From NCBI GenBank assembly GCA_964553715.1, contig CAZKKY010000004.1, forward strand, positions 11,536 through 75,535: 64,000 nt of DNA. Direction: 5' to 3'. Within the stretch, counting starts at the first letter, position 1. Each line of letters starts with the position of its first letter. Positions 38,032 to 46,687 of this stretch are shown here, piece by piece. The position numbers and the translations under genes are program-made. Under the pieces are notes generated by a model, which had not been told where the DNA came from, searched no databases, and saw nothing but the letters and a program-made list of their open reading frames with translations. Origin of the DNA: JAGOJE01 sp964553715. Lineage in GTDB: Bacteria > Pseudomonadota > Alphaproteobacteria > Rickettsiales > Rickettsiaceae.

Positions 38032-39078
38032 TTAATCCTGTTTAAATAACACATGCTTTAGCTTTGCAAAATCTTCTAACACCCTACCAGTGCCGAGCGC
38101 GACACAAGACAAAGCATGGTCTGCAACAAATACAGGTAGATGAGTAGCTTCTTGCAATACATAATCTAGACCTTTTAGCAAAGACCCACCACCAGTCATT
38201 ACAATTCCTTTGTCTACTATATCAGAAGATAATTCTGGAGGAGTACATTCTAAAGCCGTTTTCACAGCTTCTACTATCTGATTTACAGGCTCAACCAAAC
38301 TTTCAGCAATCTGATGTTCACTAAGAACAATCTCTTTAGGAATACCTTCTACCAAATCTCTACCTTTTATTTCCATCATACTGCCTTCTTTATCAGGAGA
38401 AATATACGCTGTACCAATTTGTTTTTTTATTTTTTCTGCAGTAGATTCTCCGATTAAAAGATTATAATTCCTACGTATGTAAGAAATAATAGCCTCATCC
38501 ATTTTATCTCCTCCAACTCTTACAGATCTGGCATATACTATTCCTCCAAGAGATAAAACAGCAACCTCAGTAGTGCCACCACCAATATCAACAATCATAG
38601 ACCCTGTAGGCTCTGTCACAGGTAGACCAGCACCAATAGCGGCTGCCATAGGTTCCTCTATAAGAAAAACTTCCCTAGCACCAGCAGATTCTGCTGCATC
38701 TTGTATGGCTCTACGCTCAACAGGAGTTGACCCGGAAGGAACGCATACTAAAATTAATGGACCAGTAAAACTTCGGCGATTATTTACAGAACGGATAAAA
38801 TGCTTAATCATTTCTTCAGCACCCTTAAAGTCTGCTATTACTCCATCTTTTAGTGGCCTTTTAGCTTCTATATCTGCAGGGGTTCGTCCTAGCATCATCT
38901 TAGCCTCATTACCAAAGGCATATGGCTTATATGTACCACCTTCTTTTATCAATGCCACAACTGATGGTTCATTTAACACCACCCCTTTTCCTTTTACATA
39001 AACCAAAGTATTAGCAGTACCTAGGTCTATCGCCATATCAGCAGAAAGAAAACCTAGTAAGTTTGATATAATAGCCAT
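38032..39078 (-). CDS. mreB: Rod-shape-determining actin homologue MreB
   Basis: 348 residues. Actin-fold signature elements are all present: DLGTANTLVYVKGKG (phosphate 1), DIGGGTTEVAVLSLGGIV (phosphate 2) and IVMTGGGSLLKGLD (adenosine). MreB polymerises under the inner membrane and organises lateral peptidoglycan synthesis. With murJ and mreC in this window it suggests the organism retains at least part of a peptidoglycan pathway. Confidence 0.97.
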   Translation of the reverse strand: MAIISNLLGFLSADMAIDLGTANTLVYVKGKGVVLNEPSVVALIKEGGTYKPYAFGNEAKMMLGRTPADIEAKRPLKDGVIADFKGAEEMIKHFIRSVNNRRSFTGPLILVCVPSGSTPVERRAIQDAAESAGAREVFLIEEPMAAAIGAGLPVTEPTGSMIVDIGGGTTEVAVLSLGGIVYARSVRVGGDKMDEAIISYIRRNYNLLIGESTAEKIKKQIGTAYISPDKEGSMMEIKGRDLVEGIPKEIVLSEHQIAESLVEPVNQIVEAVKTALECTPPELSSDIVDKGIVMTGGGSLLKGLDYVLQEATHLPVFVADHALSCVALGTGRVLEDFAKLKHVLFKQD

Positions 39079-39117
39079 TATTTAATCTCCAAAAATATAT
39101 ATTAAATCACTATATTA

Positions 39118-40206
39118 TTATCTAAGTTCATGCAAGTGCAAAATAGCAAAAATACTAAAGAATATAATAAGACATAAAGGGCATAATATAGACAATAGAG
39201 GGTCTAGCCCATTATGAATAAATATAGATACACAAATCTCATTACATAAATATACAGCAAATCCTAGTACTATAGCAATAAAAGGTTTTTTTATCCCTCT
39301 AACTCTTTCGTAATTAGCATTACTAGCACAAATAGCAAATAGCATAAAAGCCACCATAGATAAGGACTTAAGTAGTATTTTGTAATAATAGAGTTGATAT
39401 TTCATTACTGGCATACCAGAGTCTTTTAATTTTTTTATCTTTTCTGGAAATTCCCAAAAAGATATTTCTTCTGGTTGAGTTAAATTTTCTAGGAAAGTAC
39501 CTATATTTAATTTAGTTGGAACTATTGTATTTTCTAACAATCTTGGCTTTGTACTATCGAAAATTTCTACATCATAAAGTACGATCTCCGAATTTACTAA
39601 AACACCATAGCTTGCATGCATCCTATTTAGGTATTTATTGTTATGATCCGTAAATATAATTGTCACATTAGATATTTTATTATGTTCTAGATCTACATCT
39701 TTTGTTGTTATGAATCTTTTTTCATTTTGGTAATCTTCCTCTATTATTATTCCTTGATCTGCAAGAACCATAGATTGAGAGCTTTTATTTAAAATCTTAG
39801 CCTCTAATCTGTCATAACTTGATAGAAGCATAGAAGAAAATGGCTGGACTACAGTGCTAGTAAAAATACCTATCAAAATCAATGACACTAAAATTGACAT
39901 GATAACCTTCCATATAGAAGAACCTGTATTAAAAATACTTACTAATTCATTAGACCTAAAAAGATATTCAAAAAATATTATAGTAGTAATGAATGATATA
40001 ATAGGCAAAATCTCAACAAGCAAATATGGTATCTTAAAAGATACAAGGTTAATAAATAATGCAAGTGTAAATTTAGCAGCTCTAAATCTACTAAGCATAT
40101 CTATAACATTCGCTAGCAACAATACTGAAGAGGCAATACCAATAACAGTACAAAAGCGTGTTACATATACTTTTATTAGGTAAGAATAGAGCGTTTGGGG
40201 TAACAT
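39118..40206 (-). CDS. lptG: LPS export permease, LptF/LptG family (closer to LptG)
   Basis: A YjgP/YjgQ-family permease of the LptB2FG transporter that extracts lipopolysaccharide from the inner membrane; 362 residues. It has three N-terminal membrane segments, a periplasmic beta-jellyroll domain (~130-265) containing PEEISFWEFPEKI, and three C-terminal segments. That motif and the N-terminus favour LptG over LptF, though the two are hard to separate by eye. The presence of an LPS exporter, LolA and an LptM-like protein points to a real LPS-type outer membrane, unlike in Anaplasmataceae, which lack LPS. Confidence 0.85.
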   Translation of the reverse strand: MLPQTLYSYLIKVYVTRFCTVIGIASSVLLLANVIDMLSRFRAAKFTLALFINLVSFKIPYLLVEILPIISFITTIIFFEYLFRSNELVSIFNTGSSIWKVIMSILVSLILIGIFTSTVVQPFSSMLLSSYDRLEAKILNKSSQSMVLADQGIIIEEDYQNEKRFITTKDVDLEHNKISNVTIIFTDHNNKYLNRMHASYGVLVNSEIVLYDVEIFDSTKPRLLENTIVPTKLNIGTFLENLTQPEEISFWEFPEKIKKLKDSGMPVMKYQLYYYKILLKSLSMVAFMLFAICASNANYERVRGIKKPFIAIVLGFAVYLCNEICVSIFIHNGLDPLLSILCPLCLIIFFSIFAILHLHELR

Positions 40207-40298
40207 GTGAATGAAGTACTAATTCTTGTCACTACAAGCTAATATTGACATAATATTCTAAGAAGAGACTTAGACATAAGCAATATAAAGCTTTAAAT

Positions 40299-40375
40299 TG
40301 GTGGGCCCGGCAGGACTTGAACCTGCGACAACACCGTTATGAGCGGTGTGTTCTAACCAACTGAACTACAGGCCC
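40299..40375 (-). tRNA. tRNA with CAT anticodon (tRNA-Ile2 or elongator tRNA-Met)
   Basis: A 77-nt cloverleaf on the minus strand including an encoded CCA. The acceptor stem GGGCCTG/CGGGCCC has one G-U pair. The D arm is GTTC-AGTTGGTTA-GAAC, the anticodon stem CACCG-CTCATAA-CGGTG with anticodon CAT, and the T arm GCAGG-TTCAAGT-CCTGC. The D stem has U-A where most tRNAs have C-G, a compensated change. CAT may be read as Met or, after lysidine modification by TilS, as Ile(AUA); I cannot decide which. The G-rich acceptor slightly favours Ile2. Confidence 0.93.
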
Positions 40376-40563
40376 TAAAAACTAACCTAAGTAAGCAATT
40401 AGAAGTTTGCATGACTTTGTAGACATCTTTATATAGATATAATCCTTTTTAGTCTAGCAAAAAAATATACTTTATTCATTTTTTCTTGAAGATTATATCA
40501 GAAAAATAGAGTTTTTATTATTTAAATAACAAATCCACGGCCTGACCTATCCAATAATTCTAA

Positions 40564-42201
40564 CTATTTTAATAATATATCTACTAGTTCAGCTTTCTCA
40601 AATTTTTTACTAATGATTTCCCACTCTTTTGAGCCAAAAAATTTCTCTTTCAAACTTTCTCGTAAGTTTGAAAAATTTTGCACTTCTTTTGTAACAATTG
40701 TCCATTTATTTGCTGTCCATGACCCTAAAATTGCAAGCAAGTTGTTATTTAAAGATCTATTAATCTTATTAGTAGAAATTTCTATAGTATTCTGACTAAT
40801 AATTTCTATAAAACTTTCATTAAAAAGATAGTAATATAACTCAAACTCTTTTTTCTCTCTTAAATGACGAAGTAATGATTCTATAGTAACAATCACATCT
40901 TCATTTTTTACTATTTTAGTTTTATTGCTAGTATTTTGATCTATATCAGATATAGGATTTTCTTTCTTTATTTCAGGAAAATCAGGCGTAATGATAGCGA
41001 CCCGTCCTGCTGTATCTACGCCATTATGCCTGGGATTGCTATCTTGTATTATAGATTCTAGCGCCTCTTTCGGAGTAGGTAGAGAAGATGCATATATAGC
41101 TTTAATTACAGCTATTTCGCTAGATAGCAATAAATTATTTGATGATTTTAACTCTAAAATAGCTTTAGAAAAAATTTGCCAAAGTAACGTTAGATTACCA
41201 AGATTTAAATTTTTTATTATATTATCAATAGAATCGTGATAAGCATCATAAGATTCTTGCTTATATCCTTTTATAGCCTTGATCTTAATAGAATATCCAA
41301 TAACGTTTAAAAGATTTTCAAAAAATAGCATTGGATCTATGTTAGATCTATATATTTCACCTAAAGAATATACAGCTTTTTTACTATCCTTCTCTACAAT
41401 ACAAGACAAAAAATCAATTACTATATCAAGATTTGTGCTCCCTAACATTCCACTGATTAAGCTAAAATCTATAATACCATTATTATTAGACGAAAGAGAA
41501 GACGCTTGGTCTAGCATAGATATAGCGTCCCTAGCTGAACCATCAGCTTTGATAGAGATAAACTCTAAAGCATCTTGCGTAATATTGATATTTTCTTTAT
41601 CGGTTATATTTCTAAGTAAATGAGTTATTTCATCTTGTCTTAACCTTCTAAGATCAAACCTTTGACAACGTGACAAAATGGTCAGAGGTATTTTATGGAG
41701 CTCTGTAGTTGCAAAAATAAATATACTATGCAAAGGTGGTTCTTCCAAAGTTTTAAGCAAAGCATTAAATGCACTCTTCGATAGCATATGTACTTCATCT
41801 ATTATAAAAACCTTATACTGAGCAATAAGCGGCTTATAATCCGCACCCTCTATGATAGACCTTATATCATCTACACTAGTCCGGCTTGCAGCATCAATTT
41901 CTAATATATCAGGATGATTATTAGATTGTATATTAGTACAATTTTTACAAGATAAACATGCCTTGATATTATTATTTTCTATAATTTTATTTGTACAATT
42001 TATAAGCTTTGCAACAATTCTAGCAGACGTAGTCTTACCTATCCCCCTTGTTCCTGAAAATAAGTAAGCATTTGCAAGCTTGTTATGTATTATAGCATTT
42101 GTTAATGTAGTTGTTAATGTCTCCTGCCCTATTAAATCAGAAAATTCTGAAGGTCTATAACGCCTCGCTAAAGGAATATAATGAATAGAGTCTTGAAGCA
42201 T
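40564..42201 (-). CDS. dnaX: DNA polymerase III subunits gamma/tau
   Basis: Clamp-loader ATPase of the replicative polymerase; 545 residues. Walker A GTRGIGKTT is near residue 50, a four-Cys zinc module follows (Cys in LINCTN, then CLSCKNC), then DEVHMLSKSAFNALLKTLEEPP (Walker B and flanking) and the SRC sensor (TILSRCQRF). The C-terminal third is the diverged tau region that contacts the polymerase. The SRP RNA gene lies just upstream, a common alphaproteobacterial arrangement. Confidence 0.95.
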   Translation of the reverse strand: MLQDSIHYIPLARRYRPSEFSDLIGQETLTTTLTNAIIHNKLANAYLFSGTRGIGKTTSARIVAKLINCTNKIIENNNIKACLSCKNCTNIQSNNHPDILEIDAASRTSVDDIRSIIEGADYKPLIAQYKVFIIDEVHMLSKSAFNALLKTLEEPPLHSIFIFATTELHKIPLTILSRCQRFDLRRLRQDEITHLLRNITDKENINITQDALEFISIKADGSARDAISMLDQASSLSSNNNGIIDFSLISGMLGSTNLDIVIDFLSCIVEKDSKKAVYSLGEIYRSNIDPMLFFENLLNVIGYSIKIKAIKGYKQESYDAYHDSIDNIIKNLNLGNLTLLWQIFSKAILELKSSNNLLLSSEIAVIKAIYASSLPTPKEALESIIQDSNPRHNGVDTAGRVAIITPDFPEIKKENPISDIDQNTSNKTKIVKNEDVIVTIESLLRHLREKKEFELYYYLFNESFIEIISQNTIEISTNKINRSLNNNLLAILGSWTANKWTIVTKEVQNFSNLRESLKEKFFGSKEWEIISKKFEKAELVDILLK

Positions 42202-42240
42202 ATTATATGGCTTAGAAAAAATTTATTTACCAGGGTAGAT

Positions 42241-42270
42241 ATTATATTAAGAAACTTACATACAATACAA
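42241..42270 (-). promoter_or_regulatory. Probable dnaX promoter
   Basis: On the minus strand TTGTAT (42270-42265), an 18-bp spacer and a consensus TATAAT (42246-42241) lie between the SRP RNA 3' end and the dnaX ATG at 42201, giving a leader of ~33 nt. Confidence 0.45.
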
Positions 42271-42272
42271 GC

Positions 42273-42355
42273 GCTAGCAGTGACCCATCTGTTTTAGCTG
42301 CGACTGCTTCTTTTCAGACCTGACCGAATCCACCATCATAACGTCCACCACTAGC
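42273..42355 (-). ncRNA. ffs: Signal recognition particle RNA (4.5S-type)
   Basis: On the minus strand the sequence GGTCAGGTCTGAAAAGAAGCAGTC matches the universally conserved SRP RNA domain IV hairpin: the GGTCAGG side, a GAAA tetraloop and the AGCAG side of the Ffh-binding symmetric loop. The outer ends GCTAGTGGTG and CACTGCTAGC pair over 10 bp (including G-U pairs), defining a mature RNA of about 83 nt. With Ffh it targets membrane proteins co-translationally. It lies between lolA and dnaX. The ends are set by pairing and could be off by several nt. Confidence 0.85.
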
Positions 42356-42384
42356 TAAAAGAGATGATAATAGTTTTAGCTAGT
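42350..42384. repeat. Perfect 11-bp inverted repeat overlapping the SRP RNA 5' end
   Basis: ACTAGCTAAAA (42350-42360) and TTTTAGCTAGT (42374-42384) are perfect complements with a 13-nt loop, between lolA and the SRP RNA gene. The inner part of one arm is the first bases of the mature SRP RNA. It is not followed by a U-run on either strand, so it looks more like a processing or folding element than a terminator. Confidence 0.6.
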
Positions 42385-42397
42385 TTAATCAATAAAT

Positions 42398-43036
42398 TTA
42401 ATCAAGAATTTTGTATTTTTTCTCTAAATCTTTATGATTCATTCTAACCGGAGGGCCATAAATATTAGGATTCTTCATTACAAAAAGAGACTTATTAACA
42501 TCACCTATGCTCCTTATATATTGTACATCTAAAGTTATAATATTACCATCTGGCTCCTCAGTTTTGATGGATTTTAACATATTTTTTTGTCCTAAAGATA
42601 TTGTAACAAGAGTAGTGCGGCCAGATTCTTTATGATATAATACAACAGATAAATCTTTCTCAGTTTTTGTAGCTTCTATAATATCAAAATGCTTTTCTAA
42701 ATCTACGTTATTAGTAAGAAGAAAATTAAACATATTATCTTTAGATTCTATCAGAGTGACCTGATCCATATCAAAATCATATATAGATACATAAGATTTA
42801 TTGCCAGATATTATTATAGGATATGGCTCATAATAATTACATAGAAAATTATCTGGTTTTACAATAATTAACCTTCCAGACGCACTCTGGCCCCTAGTAT
42901 CATTTTGAGTAAAATCTATTGCCACAGATTTTAAATCAAAAAGGTGAGATTTAAATTCACTAATTATCGCAGATGTTGCATATGAGCTTACAGATAAAAA
43001 TAAAACTGAAACAACTAAAAAATATCTAATATACAT
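42398..43036 (-). CDS. lolA: Outer-membrane lipoprotein carrier protein LolA
   Basis: Periplasmic chaperone that carries lipoproteins from LolCDE to the outer membrane. It has 212 residues with a signal peptide at residues 1-20 (MYIRYFLVVSVLFLSVSSYA). The LolA pattern follows: FKSHLFDLKSVAIDFTQND, ASGRLIIVKPDNFLCNYYEP and YDFDMDQVT. It is transcribed divergently from pntAA. Its promoter region overlaps the pnt promoter. Confidence 0.88.
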   Translation of the reverse strand: MYIRYFLVVSVLFLSVSSYATSAIISEFKSHLFDLKSVAIDFTQNDTRGQSASGRLIIVKPDNFLCNYYEPYPIIISGNKSYVSIYDFDMDQVTLIESKDNMFNFLLTNNVDLEKHFDIIEATKTEKDLSVVLYHKESGRTTLVTISLGQKNMLKSIKTEEPDGNIITLDVQYIRSIGDVNKSLFVMKNPNIYGPPVRMNHKDLEKKYKILD

Positions 43037-43053
43037 ATGGCATCTTTTTTTGT

Positions 43054-43082
43054 TTTACATATTATAGATATATACTTATAAT
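43054..43082 (+). promoter_or_regulatory. Promoter of the pnt operon
   Basis: TTTACA (43054-43059), a 17-bp spacer and a consensus TATAAT (43077-43082), with a predicted start near 43089 and a ~29-nt leader to pntAA. A minus-strand TATAAT at 43066-43061 could serve lolA, so the two promoters would overlap. Confidence 0.55.
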
Positions 43083-43117
43083 TTCAATATTAATTCTGTA
43101 AAAAGGCTTTAAGTTAA

Positions 43118-44221
43118 ATGAAAATAGCAGTTTTAAAGGAAAGAACGCCTGGTGAGTCTAGGGTAGCTTTAACGCCTGAAACGGCTAGGTTATTTATCAA
43201 AAATGGCTATTCCATATTTTTTGAGAAATCAGCCGGTCTTGCTTCGGGCTTTTCTGATAATGAATATAAAGAACTCGGAGTCAATATCTCGTCTGTTCCT
43301 CTTGAAATAGTAGGCGATGCTGATATCATTCTGAAAGTACAACCGTCTCCTTTAATAGATGAAATAAACGAACTTTCTTTTGCGAAATCTAAAGCCGTTA
43401 TTATAGGCCTTTTATCTCCTTTTGCTAATATGCAATTAATTCATCAATATGCAGAAAAAAATATTATAGCTCTTGCTATGGAGTTAGTACCTAGAATAAC
43501 AAAAGCTCAGTCTATGGATGCTTTATCCTCTCAAAGTAATTTAGCAGGCTATAGGGCTGTTATAGAGGCATCGTATCATTTTAGCCAAGCTTTTCCTATG
43601 ATGATGACAGCAGCTGGCAGTATATCTCCTGCTAGAGTTCTCGTACTTGGTGCTGGCGTTGCAGGGCTTCAATCTATAGCAACTGCGAAAAGACTTGGCG
43701 CTATAGTGTATGGATATGATGTAAGGCTTGCTGCTAAAGAACAAGTAGAAAGCGTAGGCGGTAAATTTATATCAGTAGGAAATGAGGATTTTGCATCTAC
43801 TTCGGGATATGCTAAAGAACTGACCGAAGAATTTATACAGAAACAGTATGATTTACTAGCTGAATATTCAGCTAAAAGCAATATCATCATTACTACTGCC
43901 CAAGTTCCTGGAAAGCAGGCACCTCTGCTGATAAAGAAATCCATGATAGAAAAAATGCATCCTTCATCTATAATAGTAGATATTGCCACTTCATCCGGTG
44001 GAAATGTTGAAGGTTCTGTAAAAGATTCCATAGTAAAAAACAACGGTATAACTATCGTAGGATATTCTAATCTTGCGTCTCATATACCTCATGATGCATC
44101 AAAATTATATGCTAAAAATCTATATAATTTCGTAATGCATGCTTTTAAGGATAAAACTCTTAAAACTAATGATGAAATTGTAAAAGCTATGCTCCTTACC
44201 AACAATGGAAAAGTAATATAG
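43118..44221 (+). CDS. pntAA: NAD(P) transhydrogenase subunit alpha part 1 (NAD-binding)
   Basis: The soluble dI component of the proton-translocating transhydrogenase, which moves hydride from NADH to NADP+; 367 residues. It has an alanine-dehydrogenase/PntA N-terminal opening (KIAVLKERTPGESRVALTPE), the RITKAQSMDALSSQSN region and the dinucleotide-binding VLVLGAGVAGLQSIATAKRLGA. The alpha subunit is split in two genes, as in Rhodospirillum and Rickettsiales. It is followed by pntAB after 8 nt. Confidence 0.96.
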   Translation: MKIAVLKERTPGESRVALTPETARLFIKNGYSIFFEKSAGLASGFSDNEYKELGVNISSVPLEIVGDADIILKVQPSPLIDEINELSFAKSKAVIIGLLSPFANMQLIHQYAEKNIIALAMELVPRITKAQSMDALSSQSNLAGYRAVIEASYHFSQAFPMMMTAAGSISPARVLVLGAGVAGLQSIATAKRLGAIVYGYDVRLAAKEQVESVGGKFISVGNEDFASTSGYAKELTEEFIQKQYDLLAEYSAKSNIIITTAQVPGKQAPLLIKKSMIEKMHPSSIIVDIATSSGGNVEGSVKDSIVKNNGITIVGYSNLASHIPHDASKLYAKNLYNFVMHAFKDKTLKTNDEIVKAMLLTNNGKVI

Positions 44222-44229
44222 AGGAATTT

Positions 44230-44628
44230 ATGGATACAAATCTTCAAATAATGGCAAAACAAGCTAGTGAAATCTCTGAATTATCAGCAAATCTATCAGA
44301 TAAAATAAAAGTACTAGCTTCTGAAAATATATCTAACAATGCTGGAGCTACAGATCCTATAGTATTTTATTTAACTATTTTTATGCTAGCATGTTTTGTC
44401 GGATATTATGTTGTATGGAAGGTTACGCCTTCACTTCATACGCCTCTAATGTCAGTAACAAATGCCATTTCTGGAATAATCATCATCGGCAGCATTATCG
44501 CAGCTAGTAGCGAATTTTGGAATGTCTCTAGTATTTTTGGAATTATAGCAATTTTTATAGCATCTGTGAATCTATTCGGTGGATTCATTGTTACTATTCG
44601 TATGCTTCACATGTTTAAGAAAAAATAA
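44230..44628 (+). CDS. pntAB: NAD(P) transhydrogenase subunit alpha part 2 (membrane)
   Basis: 132 residues. The N-terminal ~45 residues are polar linker. The rest is three or four hydrophobic helices (FYLTIFMLACFVGYYVVWKV; the conserved THTPLMSVTNAISGIIIIG-type motif here reads HTPLMSVTNAISGI). It forms part of the dII proton channel together with PntB. An AGAGGAATT ribosome-binding site precedes the ATG, and pntB begins 2 nt after the stop. Confidence 0.94.
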   Translation: MDTNLQIMAKQASEISELSANLSDKIKVLASENISNNAGATDPIVFYLTIFMLACFVGYYVVWKVTPSLHTPLMSVTNAISGIIIIGSIIAASSEFWNVSSIFGIIAIFIASVNLFGGFIVTIRMLHMFKKK

Positions 44629-44630
44629 TT

Positions 44631-46028
44631 ATGTCTACAGAATTTATTCAGATCTTTTATTTAATATCTGCAATTTGTTTTATTCTTGCTTTAAAAGGAC
44701 TATCTAGCCCTAAGAGCGCAAGGAATGGAAATTTGGTCGGTATTATAGGCATGTGCCTTGCTGTAGGATCTTCATTTTTCCTTCCTAACTTTCATCATAA
44801 ATTACCTATTATTATTACAATATTATGTGGTGGTATTATAGGTGGATATATCGCATATAAAATAGAAATGACAGCAATGCCTCAACTTGTTGCAGGATTT
44901 CATTCTTTAGTTGGTTTATCTGCTGTCTTTGTTGCATATTCCTCATTGATTTCCCCAGAAGTTTTCGGCATAGGAATGTATGGCTCTTTAAAAAGCGCAA
45001 ATCTTTTAGAAATGTCTTTAGGTGCAGCAATAGGCGCAATAACCTTTAGTGGATCTGTTGTTGCCTTTGGCAAATTACATGGATCAATTCCATCTAAATC
45101 TATCAAGTTTAAAAATCAACAATATTACAATATTTGTATATTGCTACTTCTGATGTTATTAATTGGTTATTTTATGAAATACCAATGTTATATTGTATTT
45201 AATTTAATAGTATTAACATCACTTATTCTTGGAATATTGCTTATTTTACCTGTTGGTGGTGCTGATATGCCTGTTGTTGTTTCTATGCTGAATTCTTATT
45301 CCGGATGGGCTGCAAGCGGAATAGGTTTTTCTTTAGGAAATAGTCTAATGATCATTACAGGTGCTCTTGTTGGCGCTAGTGGGGCTATATTAAGCTTTAT
45401 AATGTGCAAGGCAATGAATAGATCAATATTCAATGTAATATTTGGAGCATTTTATCCTGCGCCTATAGATAGTAACAGAGATTCCTCTTCCGAAGATAGA
45501 GCTATAAGAGCAAGTAGCGCAGAAGATGCATCATATATCCTTCAGAATGCTAGTAATGTGATTATAGTACCCGGATATGGAATGGCTGTAGCACAAGCCC
45601 AGCACTCTATAAAAGAATTACTATTTTTACTTGAATCTTCTAACATCAATGTAAGATTTGCTATCCACCCAGTAGCAGGTAGAATGCCTGGTCATATGAA
45701 TGTTCTTCTTGCAGAAGCAAATATAGATTACGATAAAGTTCTAGAGCTTGACGAAATAAACCGTGATTTTGAAACTACAGATGTTGTACTTGTAATTGGA
45801 GCAAATGATATTACAAATCCGGCCGCAAAGACTGACCCTTCTAGCCCAATTTATGGTATGCCAATACTAGATGTAGAAAAAGCCAAGACTATATTTTTTA
45901 TTAAAAGAGGCATGTCTTCTGGCTATGCAGGAATTGAAAATGAGTTATTCTTTAGAGACAATACATATATGCTGTTTGGCGATGCAAAAAAAGTTGTTGA
46001 AGACATAATAAAGCACCTTGAATCCTAG
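44631..46028 (+). CDS. pntB: NAD(P) transhydrogenase subunit beta
   Basis: 465 residues, comprising the membrane dII segment (eight or nine helices, residues ~1-265) and the NADP(H)-binding dIII domain. Diagnostic motifs are VVSMLNSYSGWAASGIGF in the membrane part and IVPGYGMAVAQAQH, HPVAGRMPGHMNVLLAEA and IGANDITNPAA in dIII. It completes the pntAA-pntAB-pntB operon, a source of NADPH driven by the proton gradient. Confidence 0.96.
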   Translation: MSTEFIQIFYLISAICFILALKGLSSPKSARNGNLVGIIGMCLAVGSSFFLPNFHHKLPIIITILCGGIIGGYIAYKIEMTAMPQLVAGFHSLVGLSAVFVAYSSLISPEVFGIGMYGSLKSANLLEMSLGAAIGAITFSGSVVAFGKLHGSIPSKSIKFKNQQYYNICILLLLMLLIGYFMKYQCYIVFNLIVLTSLILGILLILPVGGADMPVVVSMLNSYSGWAASGIGFSLGNSLMIITGALVGASGAILSFIMCKAMNRSIFNVIFGAFYPAPIDSNRDSSSEDRAIRASSAEDASYILQNASNVIIVPGYGMAVAQAQHSIKELLFLLESSNINVRFAIHPVAGRMPGHMNVLLAEANIDYDKVLELDEINRDFETTDVVLVIGANDITNPAAKTDPSSPIYGMPILDVEKAKTIFFIKRGMSSGYAGIENELFFRDNTYMLFGDAKKVVEDIIKHLES

Positions 46029-46086
46029 AATAAGCACAAGATACTTCAAGTTTATTTATTGTACATTAAGATATTAGAAACACGTT

Positions 46087-46533
46087 ATGGCTCAGATAAA
46101 TTTTTATCATACTAATTCTGAAAATTTAGAGCGTTCTTCATGTCAGTTACTTGAAAAATGTTATATAAATAACGCAAAGATTCTTGTAAAAACAAGTGGC
46201 ATATCTCAAATGGAATCTTTAAATAGAAGCTTATGGACTTTTTCTCAAAAGTCTTTTATCCCTCATGGAGATTTAAACGATAAGGTGGAAAAGGATCAAT
46301 TAATATATATTACATACCTTACCGAAAATCCGATTGAAGCTAAAAATCTTATGCTTGTTAATATAGTAGATGGTATATACGAACCTTTTGATAAAATATT
46401 CGTTGTTTTTACACAAGATATTATAGATAAAATTACAGATTGCGTTAAAAAGCTGAGTACACCTAATAACACTGTAAATTATTACAAGCAAAATCCAAAA
46501 GGCATTTGGCAAAGTGTTGAAAAATCAATCTAG
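46087..46533 (+). CDS. holC: DNA polymerase III subunit chi
   Basis: 148 residues. The opening INFYHTNSENLERSSCQLLE, the middle ESLNRSLWTFSQKSFIPHG (family pattern LWTF...SFIPHG) and a later strand LIYITYLTENP fit HolC. Chi connects the clamp loader to SSB. No holD is visible in the window, as is usual in alphaproteobacteria. Confidence 0.85.
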   Translation: MAQINFYHTNSENLERSSCQLLEKCYINNAKILVKTSGISQMESLNRSLWTFSQKSFIPHGDLNDKVEKDQLIYITYLTENPIEAKNLMLVNIVDGIYEPFDKIFVVFTQDIIDKITDCVKKLSTPNNTVNYYKQNPKGIWQSVEKSI

Positions 46534-46687
46534 TAATATAATTATTCAAGTAATTTCTTGCTATGAAATTTCTTAATATATGTATCATTATGGATCTAAA
46601 AACTCTTACTTGTTAATATTTCAATTGAATAGATATATATTTTTATTTATTATGTAAGCGATAATGGTATTACTTTGGACTAAACAT

